Shown here: piece by piece, positions 1 through 5,066 of the stretch
How the letters are laid out: the number at the start of each line of letters is the position of its first letter
Numbering within the stretch: position 1 is the stretch's first letter
Source of the DNA: Firmicutes bacterium CAG:145
GTDB lineage: Bacteria; Bacillota; Clostridia; Peptostreptococcales; Anaerovoracaceae
Direction of reading: 5' to 3'
NCBI GenBank assembly: GCA_000435715.1
Contig: FR882593.1
Location: 127,659-133,097, forward strand
Length of the DNA stretch: 5,439 bases
The notes under the pieces: generated by a model
The model's input: only the letters and a program-made list of their open reading frames with translations
Told to the model about the DNA's origin: nothing
Database searches by the model: none
Made by a program: the position numbers and the translations under genes

Positions 1-64
1 GGTCGGGACTCGTTTCGGAATTTTGGCAGCGAAGAATTGCAATCTCCGGCCAGAGCTCTAAGAG

Positions 65-73
65 TGTTATATT
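65..73 (+). promoter_or_regulatory. Possible extended -10 promoter for the small membrane protein gene
   Basis: The sequence TGTTATATT reads as a TG dinucleotide, one base, and then TATATT, which is the extended -10 pattern. It lies about 32 bases before the ATG at 106, a suitable distance for a short leader. No -35 box sits at normal spacing: TTGCAA at 37-42 is about 25 bases away, too far. An extended -10 element can work without a good -35, so the call is plausible but rests on one short match. Confidence 0.35.
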
Positions 74-105
74 CCAATTTAGATCACAAAAGGAAGGTAA
101 TAAAG

Positions 106-210
106 ATGAATCAGATGAAACTGCACAAGTACAGCGCTATAGTCATGCTCGCCTCGGCTCTTGTCTGCATATATTCGGGACATAAGATGGTAAAGCCGAA
201 AAAGAAATAA
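106..210 (+). CDS. Small predicted single-pass membrane protein, 34 residues, function unknown
   Basis: The gene starts at an ATG preceded by AGGAAGG at 91-97, eight bases upstream, a near-ideal ribosome binding site. The protein has a short basic N-terminus (MNQMKLHKY), a hydrophobic stretch at about residues 10-24 (SAIVMLASALVCIYS) that could span a membrane once, then GHKMV and a lysine-rich tail ending PKPKKK-like as KPKKK. The basic residues on both sides leave the topology unclear. The HKY...YSGHK pattern recalls small uncharacterised Bacillota proteins of the DUF6219 type, but that is from memory and not a search result. The same frame is open back to base 1, so a longer protein entering from outside the window cannot be fully excluded, although the ribosome binding site argues for this start. 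The hairpin at 291-334 probably ends its transcript. No function can be given from the sequence. Confidence 0.55.
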   Translation: MNQMKLHKYSAIVMLASALVCIYSGHKMVKPKKK

Positions 211-289
211 TCACAACGAGACTGTGATACTAAAATGGGAGTAAGTAAACCCTTGATAATGTAAATAGAAAACTCCCAAGAGCGCCGTC

Positions 290-334
290 ATTCCCGGTAT
301 TGAAGCTTTTTTGGCTCCTTTCCGGGAATTTTTT
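290..334 (+). terminator. Probable intrinsic terminator downstream of the small gene
   Basis: TTCCCGG at 291-297 pairs with CCGGGAA at 322-328 and is followed at once by six T at 329-334. The 24-base loop could hold a small inner AGC/GCT stem. The long loop makes it weaker than a textbook terminator, but the G+C-rich stem and T-run fit. It lies 80 bases after the small gene and before the next promoter, so it would insulate the repressor gene. Confidence 0.6.
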
Positions 335-368
335 CTTGGCAAGTCTCGGTCACCTTGAAATAATGGTC

Positions 369-455
369 TTTACGGGAGTTTTTGACCGCCTTGTGGTGAC
401 AGGCGCCGCGTTTCAGCCGCTTCCTGATGATTTTTCCTCTAAAAATTCCCGTAAA
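369..455. repeat. Long inverted repeat, 15-base arms around a 57-base centre
   Basis: TTTACGGGAGTTTTT at 369-383 and AAAAATTCCCGTAAA at 441-455 are complementary over all 15 positions, with one pair being G-T, which still pairs in RNA. The centre is more G+C-rich than its surroundings and includes the palindrome GGCGCC at 402-407. It has no convincing gene. The near-perfect arms stand out from the other, shorter hairpins in this gap and resemble the ends of a very small miniature element. No target-site duplication is obvious. Confidence 0.55.
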
Positions 456-513
456 CAGCCTTAATATTTGCTTTACCGGGAATAAACCGTGAAAAATTCT
501 CGCAACACCTCGG

Positions 514-561
514 ATTTTTAAAAAGATTGTCTTGACAAGACTATATGACTCAGAGTAAAAT
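514..561 (+). promoter_or_regulatory. Promoter of the tetR-type gene
   Basis: A perfect -35 box TTGACA at 532-537 is followed 18 bases later by TAAAAT at 556-561 as the -10 box. A/T tracts at 515-524 (TTTTTAAAAA) lie where an UP element would stimulate RNA polymerase. Transcription should begin near 567-569. The -35 box is the centre of a perfect 13-base palindrome (529-541), and the start region is covered by the palindromes at 560-588, so the promoter looks tightly controlled. Confidence 0.65.
529..541. promoter_or_regulatory. Palindrome centred on the -35 box
   Basis: GTCTTGACAAGAC is a perfect 13-base palindrome that contains the whole TTGACA box. Its centre (535) lies 33 bp, about three helical turns, from the centre of the first operator (568). 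Its sequence is unlike the TATAAC-type operator. It may be a site for another regulator or chance symmetry, since TTGACAA needs only a few flanking bases to become symmetric. Confidence 0.35.
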
Positions 562-588
562 ATAACAGTGTTATATAACGCTGTTATA
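560..588. promoter_or_regulatory. Two overlapping operator-like palindromes at the tetR transcription start
   Basis: The first site, 560-576, is a perfect 17-base palindrome with arms ATATAACA and TGTTATAT around a central G. The second, 574-588, has arms TATAAC and GTTATA around GCT. The centres are 13 bp apart, and together the sites cover the end of the -10 box and the expected start of transcription. TetR-family repressors bind palindromes of this size, often in their own promoters, and some bind as two dimers to overlapping sites. Negative autoregulation by the adjacent gene product is the natural inference. Confidence 0.7.
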
Positions 589-612
589 ACAGAGGACAGA
601 CGTTCCCGCTAC

Positions 613-618
613 AGGAGA
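613..618 (+). promoter_or_regulatory. Ribosome binding site that sets the tetR start at 628
   Basis: AGGAGA lies nine bases before the ATG at 628. The longer reading from GTG at 568 would begin inside the operator, at about the transcription start, with no leader and no ribosome binding site. Confidence 0.75.
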
Positions 619-627
619 GCAGAGAAG

Positions 628-1245
628 ATGACTAAAGAATCCATGACTACTTTAGAAAATATTCATAAAGCAGCTAAAGAAGAATTTCTTGAAAAGGGAT
701 TTAAAGGAGCTTCTCTTCGCAATATCGTAAAGACAGCGGGGATGACTACGGGAGCTTTTTACGGCTATTACGGCAGCAAAGAAGAACTGTTCAGCGCCCT
801 TGTAGGCAGCCAGTACGATACTATCATGGGAGAATATATAAAGGCTCAGACAGATTTCAGACAGCTGGATCCGTCGGAGCAGAACAAGCATATGGGAGAT
901 ATTTCAGGCCAGTGCATGGAATGGATGGTGGAATATGTCTATGATAACTTCGACGCCGTAAAACTCATCATATGCAGCTCAGAGGGGACCAGATACTGCA
1001 ATATGATTCATGAGATGGTAGAGATAGAGGTGGAGGCTACCAACGCTTTTATGGAGACTTTAAGAAACCTCGGCAAGGATGTGCCTATCATAGACCCTTG
1101 CCTTGAGCATATTCTGATAAGCGGCATGTTCACAGGTTTTTTTGAGATGGTCGTTCACGATATGCCCAGAGAAAAGGCCAGAGAGTTCGTAAGAGAACTT
1201 AAAGATTTTCATATGGCCGGCTGGCAGAAGATCATGAATATGTAA
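628..1245 (+). CDS. TetR/AcrR-family transcriptional regulator
   Basis: This 205-residue protein has the usual TetR length and layout. An N-terminal DNA-binding domain spans about residues 5-55: helix 1 around NIHKAAKEEFLEKGF, then a helix-turn-helix at about 28-48 (SLRNIVKTAGMTTGAFYGYY) and the typical SKEELF that begins helix 4. The rest, roughly 60-205, is the variable ligand-binding and dimerisation domain, rich in methionine and aromatic residues, so its inducer cannot be read from the sequence. The start at 628 is chosen over the GTG at 568 because of the AGGAGA site and because 568 lies in the operator. The gene faces the same way as the ABC transporter genes 200 bases downstream. It probably represses itself through the 560-588 palindromes. 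Whether it also controls the transporter is open, because the sites upstream of that operon have a different sequence. The assignment to the family is secure; the ligand is unknown. Confidence 0.92.
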   Translation: MTKESMTTLENIHKAAKEEFLEKGFKGASLRNIVKTAGMTTGAFYGYYGSKEELFSALVGSQYDTIMGEYIKAQTDFRQLDPSEQNKHMGDISGQCMEWMVEYVYDNFDAVKLIICSSEGTRYCNMIHEMVEIEVEATNAFMETLRNLGKDVPIIDPCLEHILISGMFTGFFEMVVHDMPREKAREFVRELKDFHMAGWQKIMNM

Positions 1246-1263
1246 ATCAGACAGCAAGTGATA

Positions 1264-1293
1264 AAGGCGGAGAGGGGATTCACGCTCCGCCTT
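1264..1293. terminator. G+C-rich hairpin after the tetR gene, possible weak terminator
   Basis: AAGGCGGAG at 1264-1272 pairs perfectly with CTCCGCCTT at 1285-1293 around a 12-base loop. It starts 18 bases after the repressor stop codon, the expected place for a terminator. On the + strand only TT ends the stem and AAATTC follows, so the T-run of an efficient intrinsic terminator is missing. It may terminate partially or protect the 3' end of the repressor mRNA, allowing some read-through into the transporter genes. Confidence 0.4.
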
Positions 1294-1308
1294 AAATTCA
1301 GCCGTTGA

Positions 1309-1324
1309 GTTAGTAAAAACTAAC
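1309..1324. promoter_or_regulatory. Upstream operator-like palindrome of the transporter promoter
   Basis: GTTAGT and ACTAAC are perfect inverted arms around AAAA. The site lies just upstream of the proposed -35 box (1330). It shares the arm GAGTTAGT with a second site centred 34 bp downstream, about three helical turns, which argues for a genuine pair of binding sites. It does not match the TATAAC-type operator of the tetR promoter. GTTAG/CTAAC arms resemble those of DtxR/IdeR/MtsR-type iron-regulator sites, but the spacing is wider here, so that link is only a hypothesis. Confidence 0.55.
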
Positions 1325-1329
1325 CCGAC

Positions 1330-1358
1330 TTAACGACAACGAGTTAGTTAAGACTAAT
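1330..1358 (+). promoter_or_regulatory. Proposed promoter of the ABC transporter operon
   Basis: TTAACG at 1330-1335 and ACTAAT at 1353-1358 are separated by 17 bases; each matches four of six consensus bases. Transcription would begin near 1365 and leave a leader of about 80 bases. The second palindrome covers the spacer and the -10 box, so a bound protein would block RNA polymerase. The match is modest, and no better promoter was seen in this gap. Confidence 0.35.
1343..1358. promoter_or_regulatory. Second operator-like palindrome, overlapping the proposed -10 box
   Basis: GTTAGT and ACTAAT surround TAAG; the arms differ from a perfect inverted repeat at one position. The site repeats the sequence of the palindrome at 1309-1324, including the preceding GA. 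CTTAAC at 1329-1334 also pairs with GTTAAG at 1347-1352, so two symmetric patterns are interleaved here. The position over the proposed -10 box suggests repression. Confidence 0.5.
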
Positions 1359-1380
1359 AAAGGGGTTTTATTGAATGCAG

Positions 1381-1413
1381 GATATAAAGAGGCGACATTA
1401 ACGCCTTTATATC
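1381..1413 (+). promoter_or_regulatory. Stem-loop in the leader of the transporter mRNA
   Basis: GATATAAA at 1381-1388 pairs with TTTATATC at 1406-1413, and GGCG at 1391-1394 pairs with CGCC at 1402-1405. This gives 12 base pairs with a two-base GA bulge and a seven-base loop. No T-run follows, so it is not an intrinsic terminator. It ends about 20 bases before the ribosome binding site. It may stabilise the mRNA or affect translation. Confidence 0.5.
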
Positions 1414-1432
1414 ATAAATATTTTCAAGTTAA

Positions 1433-1438
1433 AGGAGG
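1433..1438 (+). promoter_or_regulatory. Consensus ribosome binding site for a TTG start
   Basis: AGGAGG, within AAAGGAGG, lies eight bases before the TTG at 1447. The first ATG in the frame, at 1477, has no comparable site. The strong Shine-Dalgarno sequence therefore marks TTG as the start and offsets a weak initiation codon. Confidence 0.8.
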
Positions 1439-1446
1439 AATCAAAA

Positions 1447-3216
1447 TTGAAAAAACAGTCCAATTTATCGCGGCTCATGGAGTATGCGGGCGGGCACAGA
1501 TATCTGACCTACGCTTCGTGGATATTATCCGCAGTCAGCGCTCTGCTGGCGCTGGTGCCGTATTATTACATATGGCTTGTAATGAAAGAAGTCCTGGATG
1601 TAAATCCCGATTTTGATAAAGCCCAGAATTTGGCTCACAACGGATGGATGGCCGTGATATTCGCAGTAATCGCCGTGTTGATCTATATAGCGGGGCTCAT
1701 GTGCTCACATATGGGAGCTTTCAGGGTCGCTACGAATATGAGGATAGATACGATGGAACATATAGTCAGGCTCCCGCTGGGGTTTGCGGAGTCTTTCGGC
1801 AGCGGAAAGCTCAGGAAGATAGTTAACGAGGCCAGTGCGGCGACCGAGACTTATCTGGCGCATCAGCTTCCCGATAAAGCGGGAGCCATAGCCACACCCC
1901 TTGGCCTGATAGTATTACTCTTTGTATTTGACTGGAGGCTGGGTATTCTGAGCCTTGTGCCTGTGATACTGGGATTCTTGATAATGATGAAGATGACAGG
2001 GCCGAGGATGGAACAGAAGATGAAAGAATATCAGAATGCCCTTGACGATATGTCCAACGAGGCTGTGGAGTATATCAGGGGTATACCTGTAGTAAAAACT
2101 TTCGGACAGACTATATTTTCATTTAAAAAATTCAAGGATTCCATAGACAGATACAGAGTATGGGTTATCGCATATACGAAAGAACTCAGGGCTCCCATGA
2201 TGTTCTATACGGCCGCCATAAACGGGGTGTTCGCTTTTCTTATAGCGGGCGGACTGTTATTTACAAGTCAGGGCGTGACCGATGAATTTCTGCTGAACCT
2301 GATCTTTTATATAATTATCACGCCGATCATATCCGTGACGCTGACCAAGATAATGTTCCAAAGCGAGAATGCGATGATAGTAGCCGATTCTCTGAGCAGG
2401 ATTGACAGCGTATTAAATCTCGATCCTCTCTCCGAGCCTCGGGAACCTAAATCGCCAAAGGACAGCTCTGTGGAACTTAAGAATATCAGCTTCAGTTATG
2501 ACGGAAAAAAAGACGTGCTAAAGGATATTTCTCTAACTATACCTGCAGGCGCGACGGTAGCCTTTGTAGGCCCTTCCGGAGGAGGGAAAACCACGCTGGC
2601 CAATATCATATCAAGATTTTTCGATCCTAAGAGCGGAAGCGTTTCGATAGGCGGAGTAGACGTAAAAGATATTTCCAAAGAAGAGCTGATGAATACAGTT
2701 TCCTTCGTATTTCAAAACAGCCATCTGGTCAAGGATTCTGTCTTTGAGAATGTGCGTATGGGAAAACAGGACGCCACCAGAGAAGAAGTCATGGACGCGC
2801 TGGAAAAAGCTCAGTGCATGGATATAATCGAAAAACTTCCGCAAGGGGTAGATACCGTCATAGGTACTAAAGGCGTGTATCTTTCAGGTGGAGAACAGCA
2901 GAGAATAGCCATAGCCAGAGTCATGCTGAAAAATTCGCCGGTGATAATACTCGACGAGGCCACAGCTTTTGCCGATCCTGACAACGAGAGCCGTGTTCAG
3001 GCCGCTTTCTCTAACCTCTCAAAGAACAAGACGGTGATAATGATAGCCCACAGGCTGTCGACGGTAGCAGACGTAGACAAGATCTATGTACTTGCGGACG
3101 GCCGCATAGCAGAAAGCGGAAGCGGAGCCAGTCTCATAGAAGAGAAAGGCCTGTTCAGCAAGATGTGGAACGACTATCAGACTTCCGTAAAATGGAAAGT
3201 AGAAAAGGAGGCGTAG
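1447..3216 (+). CDS. ABC transporter half-subunit 1, fused membrane and ATPase domains (YbtP/IrtA-like branch suspected)
   Basis: This 589-residue protein has an N-terminal membrane domain with six predicted segments (about 23-46, 67-86, 145-161, 164-182, 252-274, 281-301), then an ATP-binding domain from about 340. Visible motifs are Walker A GPSGGGKTT (375-383, Lys381), Q-loop Gln423, signature LSGGEQQ (479-485), Walker B VIILDEAT (499-506, catalytic Glu504) and switch His535. All key ATPase residues are present. The D-loop reads FADP in place of the usual SALD; ATAFADP is, as I recall, typical of one subunit of YbtP/YbtQ- and IrtA/IrtB-like transporters, which import ferric siderophores using an exporter fold. 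There is no siderophore-interacting reductase domain as in IrtA. It ends four bases before the second subunit gene, whose ribosome binding site AAGGAGG (3205-3211) lies inside this gene. A multidrug or peptide exporter remains possible. Half-transporter identity is certain; substrate and direction are not. Confidence 0.93.
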   Translation: MKKQSNLSRLMEYAGGHRYLTYASWILSAVSALLALVPYYYIWLVMKEVLDVNPDFDKAQNLAHNGWMAVIFAVIAVLIYIAGLMCSHMGAFRVATNMRIDTMEHIVRLPLGFAESFGSGKLRKIVNEASAATETYLAHQLPDKAGAIATPLGLIVLLFVFDWRLGILSLVPVILGFLIMMKMTGPRMEQKMKEYQNALDDMSNEAVEYIRGIPVVKTFGQTIFSFKKFKDSIDRYRVWVIAYTKELRAPMMFYTAAINGVFAFLIAGGLLFTSQGVTDEFLLNLIFYIIITPIISVTLTKIMFQSENAMIVADSLSRIDSVLNLDPLSEPREPKSPKDSSVELKNISFSYDGKKDVLKDISLTIPAGATVAFVGPSGGGKTTLANIISRFFDPKSGSVSIGGVDVKDISKEELMNTVSFVFQNSHLVKDSVFENVRMGKQDATREEVMDALEKAQCMDIIEKLPQGVDTVIGTKGVYLSGGEQQRIAIARVMLKNSPVIILDEATAFADPDNESRVQAAFSNLSKNKTVIMIAHRLSTVADVDKIYVLADGRIAESGSGASLIEEKGLFSKMWNDYQTSVKWKVEKEA

Positions 3217-3220
3217 AGCG

Positions 3221-4951
3221 ATGATCAAAAAACTTCAAAGAAAATATGCCCTGTCTGAACAGGGCGCCAAAGATCTGATAAAGGGATGCGCCGCGTGCGT
3301 TTTGCAGAATCTGTCATTCATGTTTCCCGTCGGACTCTTATATTATTTTGTAAGCGACATGCTGGCAGGAGGCGTTCCCAACGGAAGAGGAATCGCATAC
3401 ATTGCCGGATGTATCATCTGCATAGGGCTCATACTTCTGACCACCTGGTTTCAGTATAATGCCACGTATTTCGCCACTTATGTGGAGAGCGGAGTCAGAC
3501 GTATCACTCTTGCAGAAAAGCTCAGAAAGATTCCTCTGTCATTCTTCGGCAAAAAAGACCTGGCAGACCTGACCAGCACTATCATGGCGGACTGTACGTT
3601 TTTGGAGCAGAGCTTTTCGCACTTTATTCCGGAACTTTTCGGATCAATAATATCTACCACCCTTGTGTCGATAGGAATGTTCTTCTTCGATTGGCGCATG
3701 GCTCTTGCAGCATTATGGGTACTGCCTGTATCCTTCGCCATAGTGGCCCTGTCGGCAAAAGTACAGGAAAGAATGAACCAGAAAGCCATGGATGTCAAAA
3801 TGGCATGCGCAGACGGCATACAGGAATGTATCGAAACTGTCAGAGACCTGAAGTCAAATAATGCGGAAGGCAAGTATATGAAGGGTCTCGAGAAAAAGAT
3901 AAGAGACGTAGAAAAGAGATCGATAATAAATGAATTCGGCACAGCAGCTTTTGTAGTGTCCGCCTCCCTGATCTTAAAACTGGGCATAGCTACTGTCGCC
4001 CTGGCAGGATCCATACTCTTGATACAGGGAAGCCTTGATATCACAGTATTCTTCATGTTTTTACTGGTAGTCTCAAGATTATATGACCCGCTTCAGAGCG
4101 CTCTTCAGAATCTGGCGGCAGTGATAAGTACCAGAGTCAACATCTCCCGCATGAACGAGGTTTTGGACCATCCGGTTCAGGAAGGGGAAAACCGCCTTAC
4201 CAACGAGGGCTATGATATATCTTTCGACCATGTGGGATTCGCTTATAACACGGGAGAGACCATATTGGAAGACGTTACCTTTACTGCAAAGCAGGGAGAA
4301 GTCACCGCTCTGGTAGGACCTTCCGGCGGAGGAAAGACTACTGTGTCCAGGCTCGCTTCCAGGTTCTGGGACGTAAACAAAGGCAGGATAACGGTGGGAG
4401 GAATGGATATATCCGCAGTGGATCCCGAAAGCCTCATGTCCCTGTATTCTATAGTTTTTCAGGATGTGACGCTCTTTGACAACAGCATAATGGAGAATAT
4501 CAGGATAGGAAATAAGGACGCCACCGACGAGGAAGTTCTGGCGGCTGCCAAACTTGCCAACTGCGACGAATTCGCAGAAAAATTACCGGATAAATGGAAC
4601 AGCAATATCGGAGAAAACGGATGCGAACTTTCAGGGGGAGAAAGACAGAGAATCTCTATCGCCAGGGCATTTTTAAAGGACGCTCCCATCATACTCTTAG
4701 ACGAAGCGACAGCCTCCTTGGATGTGGAGAACGAGACTCTTATACAGACAGCACTGTCAAGGCTGATAAAGGATAAGACAGTAATGATAATAGCGCATCG
4801 CATGCGTACTGTAGCCGGGGCAGATAAAATAGTCGTGCTGAACAAAGGTACTGTGGCAGAAGAAGGATCCCCTGACGTTTTGCTCTCCAGAGGCGGCATA
4901 TATTCTAAAATGGTATTCCTTCAGTCTGAAAGCCAAAACTGGACTTTATAG
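3221..4951 (+). CDS. ABC transporter half-subunit 2, fused membrane and ATPase domains (YbtQ/IrtB-like branch suspected)
   Basis: This 576-residue protein is the partner of the preceding subunit, with the same architecture but clearly different sequence, which points to a heterodimer rather than a recent duplication. Six membrane segments are predicted at about 23-47, 57-77, 137-156, 159-178, 242-268 and 272-290. The ATPase domain, from about 333, shows Walker A GPSGGGKTT (366-374, Lys372), Q-loop Gln414, signature LSGGERQ (470-476), Walker B with Asp494 and catalytic Glu495, D-loop SLD (499-501) and switch His526. Both ATP sites of the complex therefore look competent, unlike heterodimeric exporters with one degenerate site, such as TM287/288. 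The start ATG follows AAGGAGG by nine bases, and the four-base gap to the upstream gene implies co-transcription and coupled translation. No good terminator follows; TTCAG (4970-4974) and CTGAA (5006-5010) before five T is at best a weak one. Substrate is unknown; a metal-siderophore complex is the leading guess. Confidence 0.93.
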   Translation: MIKKLQRKYALSEQGAKDLIKGCAACVLQNLSFMFPVGLLYYFVSDMLAGGVPNGRGIAYIAGCIICIGLILLTTWFQYNATYFATYVESGVRRITLAEKLRKIPLSFFGKKDLADLTSTIMADCTFLEQSFSHFIPELFGSIISTTLVSIGMFFFDWRMALAALWVLPVSFAIVALSAKVQERMNQKAMDVKMACADGIQECIETVRDLKSNNAEGKYMKGLEKKIRDVEKRSIINEFGTAAFVVSASLILKLGIATVALAGSILLIQGSLDITVFFMFLLVVSRLYDPLQSALQNLAAVISTRVNISRMNEVLDHPVQEGENRLTNEGYDISFDHVGFAYNTGETILEDVTFTAKQGEVTALVGPSGGGKTTVSRLASRFWDVNKGRITVGGMDISAVDPESLMSLYSIVFQDVTLFDNSIMENIRIGNKDATDEEVLAAAKLANCDEFAEKLPDKWNSNIGENGCELSGGERQRISIARAFLKDAPIILLDEATASLDVENETLIQTALSRLIKDKTVMIIAHRMRTVAGADKIVVLNKGTVAEEGSPDVLLSRGGIYSKMVFLQSESQNWTL

Positions 4952-4970
4952 ACGTACAGATGAGAGCATT

Positions 4971-4990
4971 TCAGACATTATCAGACATAA
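4971..4990. repeat. Two tandem copies of a 10-base sequence after the transporter operon
   Basis: TCAGACATTA is followed directly by TCAGACATAA, identical at nine of ten positions. GCATTT (4966-4971) and AAATGC (4990-4995) flank the pair as short inverted arms. A 10-base period places both copies on one face of the helix, as in some regulator sites, but a chance slippage duplication is just as likely. Confidence 0.4.
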
Positions 4991-5066
4991 AATGCGACTT
5001 AGTCACTGAATTTTTCCGAAGAAAGGGGTAAAATAAATAAAAACACTTGATAAGGGAGAAGAGAAC

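Larger units (their letters stand above)
236..502. repeat. Gap filled with alternating copies of a GGGAAT/GGGAGT motif forming four hairpins
   Basis: The stretch between the small gene and the tetR-type promoter has no supportable coding region. It holds at least seven variants of one motif, about TTTACSGGGARTTTTT: forward at 237, 322, 369 and 472, reverse at 268-277, 291-297 and 441-455, with a weaker reverse copy near 491-502. Neighbouring copies are inverted, so they pair in order: 236-242 with 272-278 (7 bp), 291-297 with 322-328 (7 bp), 369-383 with 441-455 (15 bp, one G-T), and 477-483 with 496-502 (7 bp, one G-T). Alternative pairings also exist; for example 323-333 is perfectly complementary to 441-451. 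It could be a degenerate REP- or MITE-like element, a structured noncoding RNA, or several terminators for converging transcripts. What is seen is the repeat pattern; its role is unknown. Confidence 0.5.

Noticed and set aside
1..105. Open frame continuous with the small membrane protein from base 1
   Set aside because: Thirty-five open codons can arise by chance, two frames are open here, and a strong ribosome binding site at 91-97 marks the ATG at 106 as the start.
363..464. 33-codon + strand frame starting ATG GTC TTT inside the hairpin-rich gap
   Set aside because: It has no ribosome binding site, both its ends lie in the inverted-repeat arms, and the translated sequence has no recognisable composition or motif.
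211..567. Considered a CRISPR array, tRNA or riboswitch in the long gap
   Set aside because: The repeats are short, unevenly spaced and alternate in orientation, unlike CRISPR; no tRNA cloverleaf was seen; and no known riboswitch consensus was recognised.
1264..1293. Considered as a strong intrinsic terminator isolating the repressor gene from the transporter
   Set aside because: The stem is good but no T-run follows on the + strand, so only a weak or partial terminator is claimed.
1371..1616. 81-codon frame starting TTG before the first transporter gene, with AAAGGGG shortly upstream
   Set aside because: It runs 170 bases into the transporter gene in another frame, includes that gene's ribosome binding site as codons, and passes through the leader hairpin. 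The protein looks like nothing known, so the AAAGGGG match is taken as chance.
3478..4056. 192-codon minus-strand frame opposite the second transporter gene
   Set aside because: It lies wholly within the antisense of a certain coding region; its composition is that of a reverse-frame shadow and it has no supported start.
4459..4899. 146-codon minus-strand frame opposite the ATPase domain of the second subunit
   Set aside because: It mirrors conserved ATPase motifs on the opposite strand and is rich in serine and leucine, as expected of an antisense shadow.
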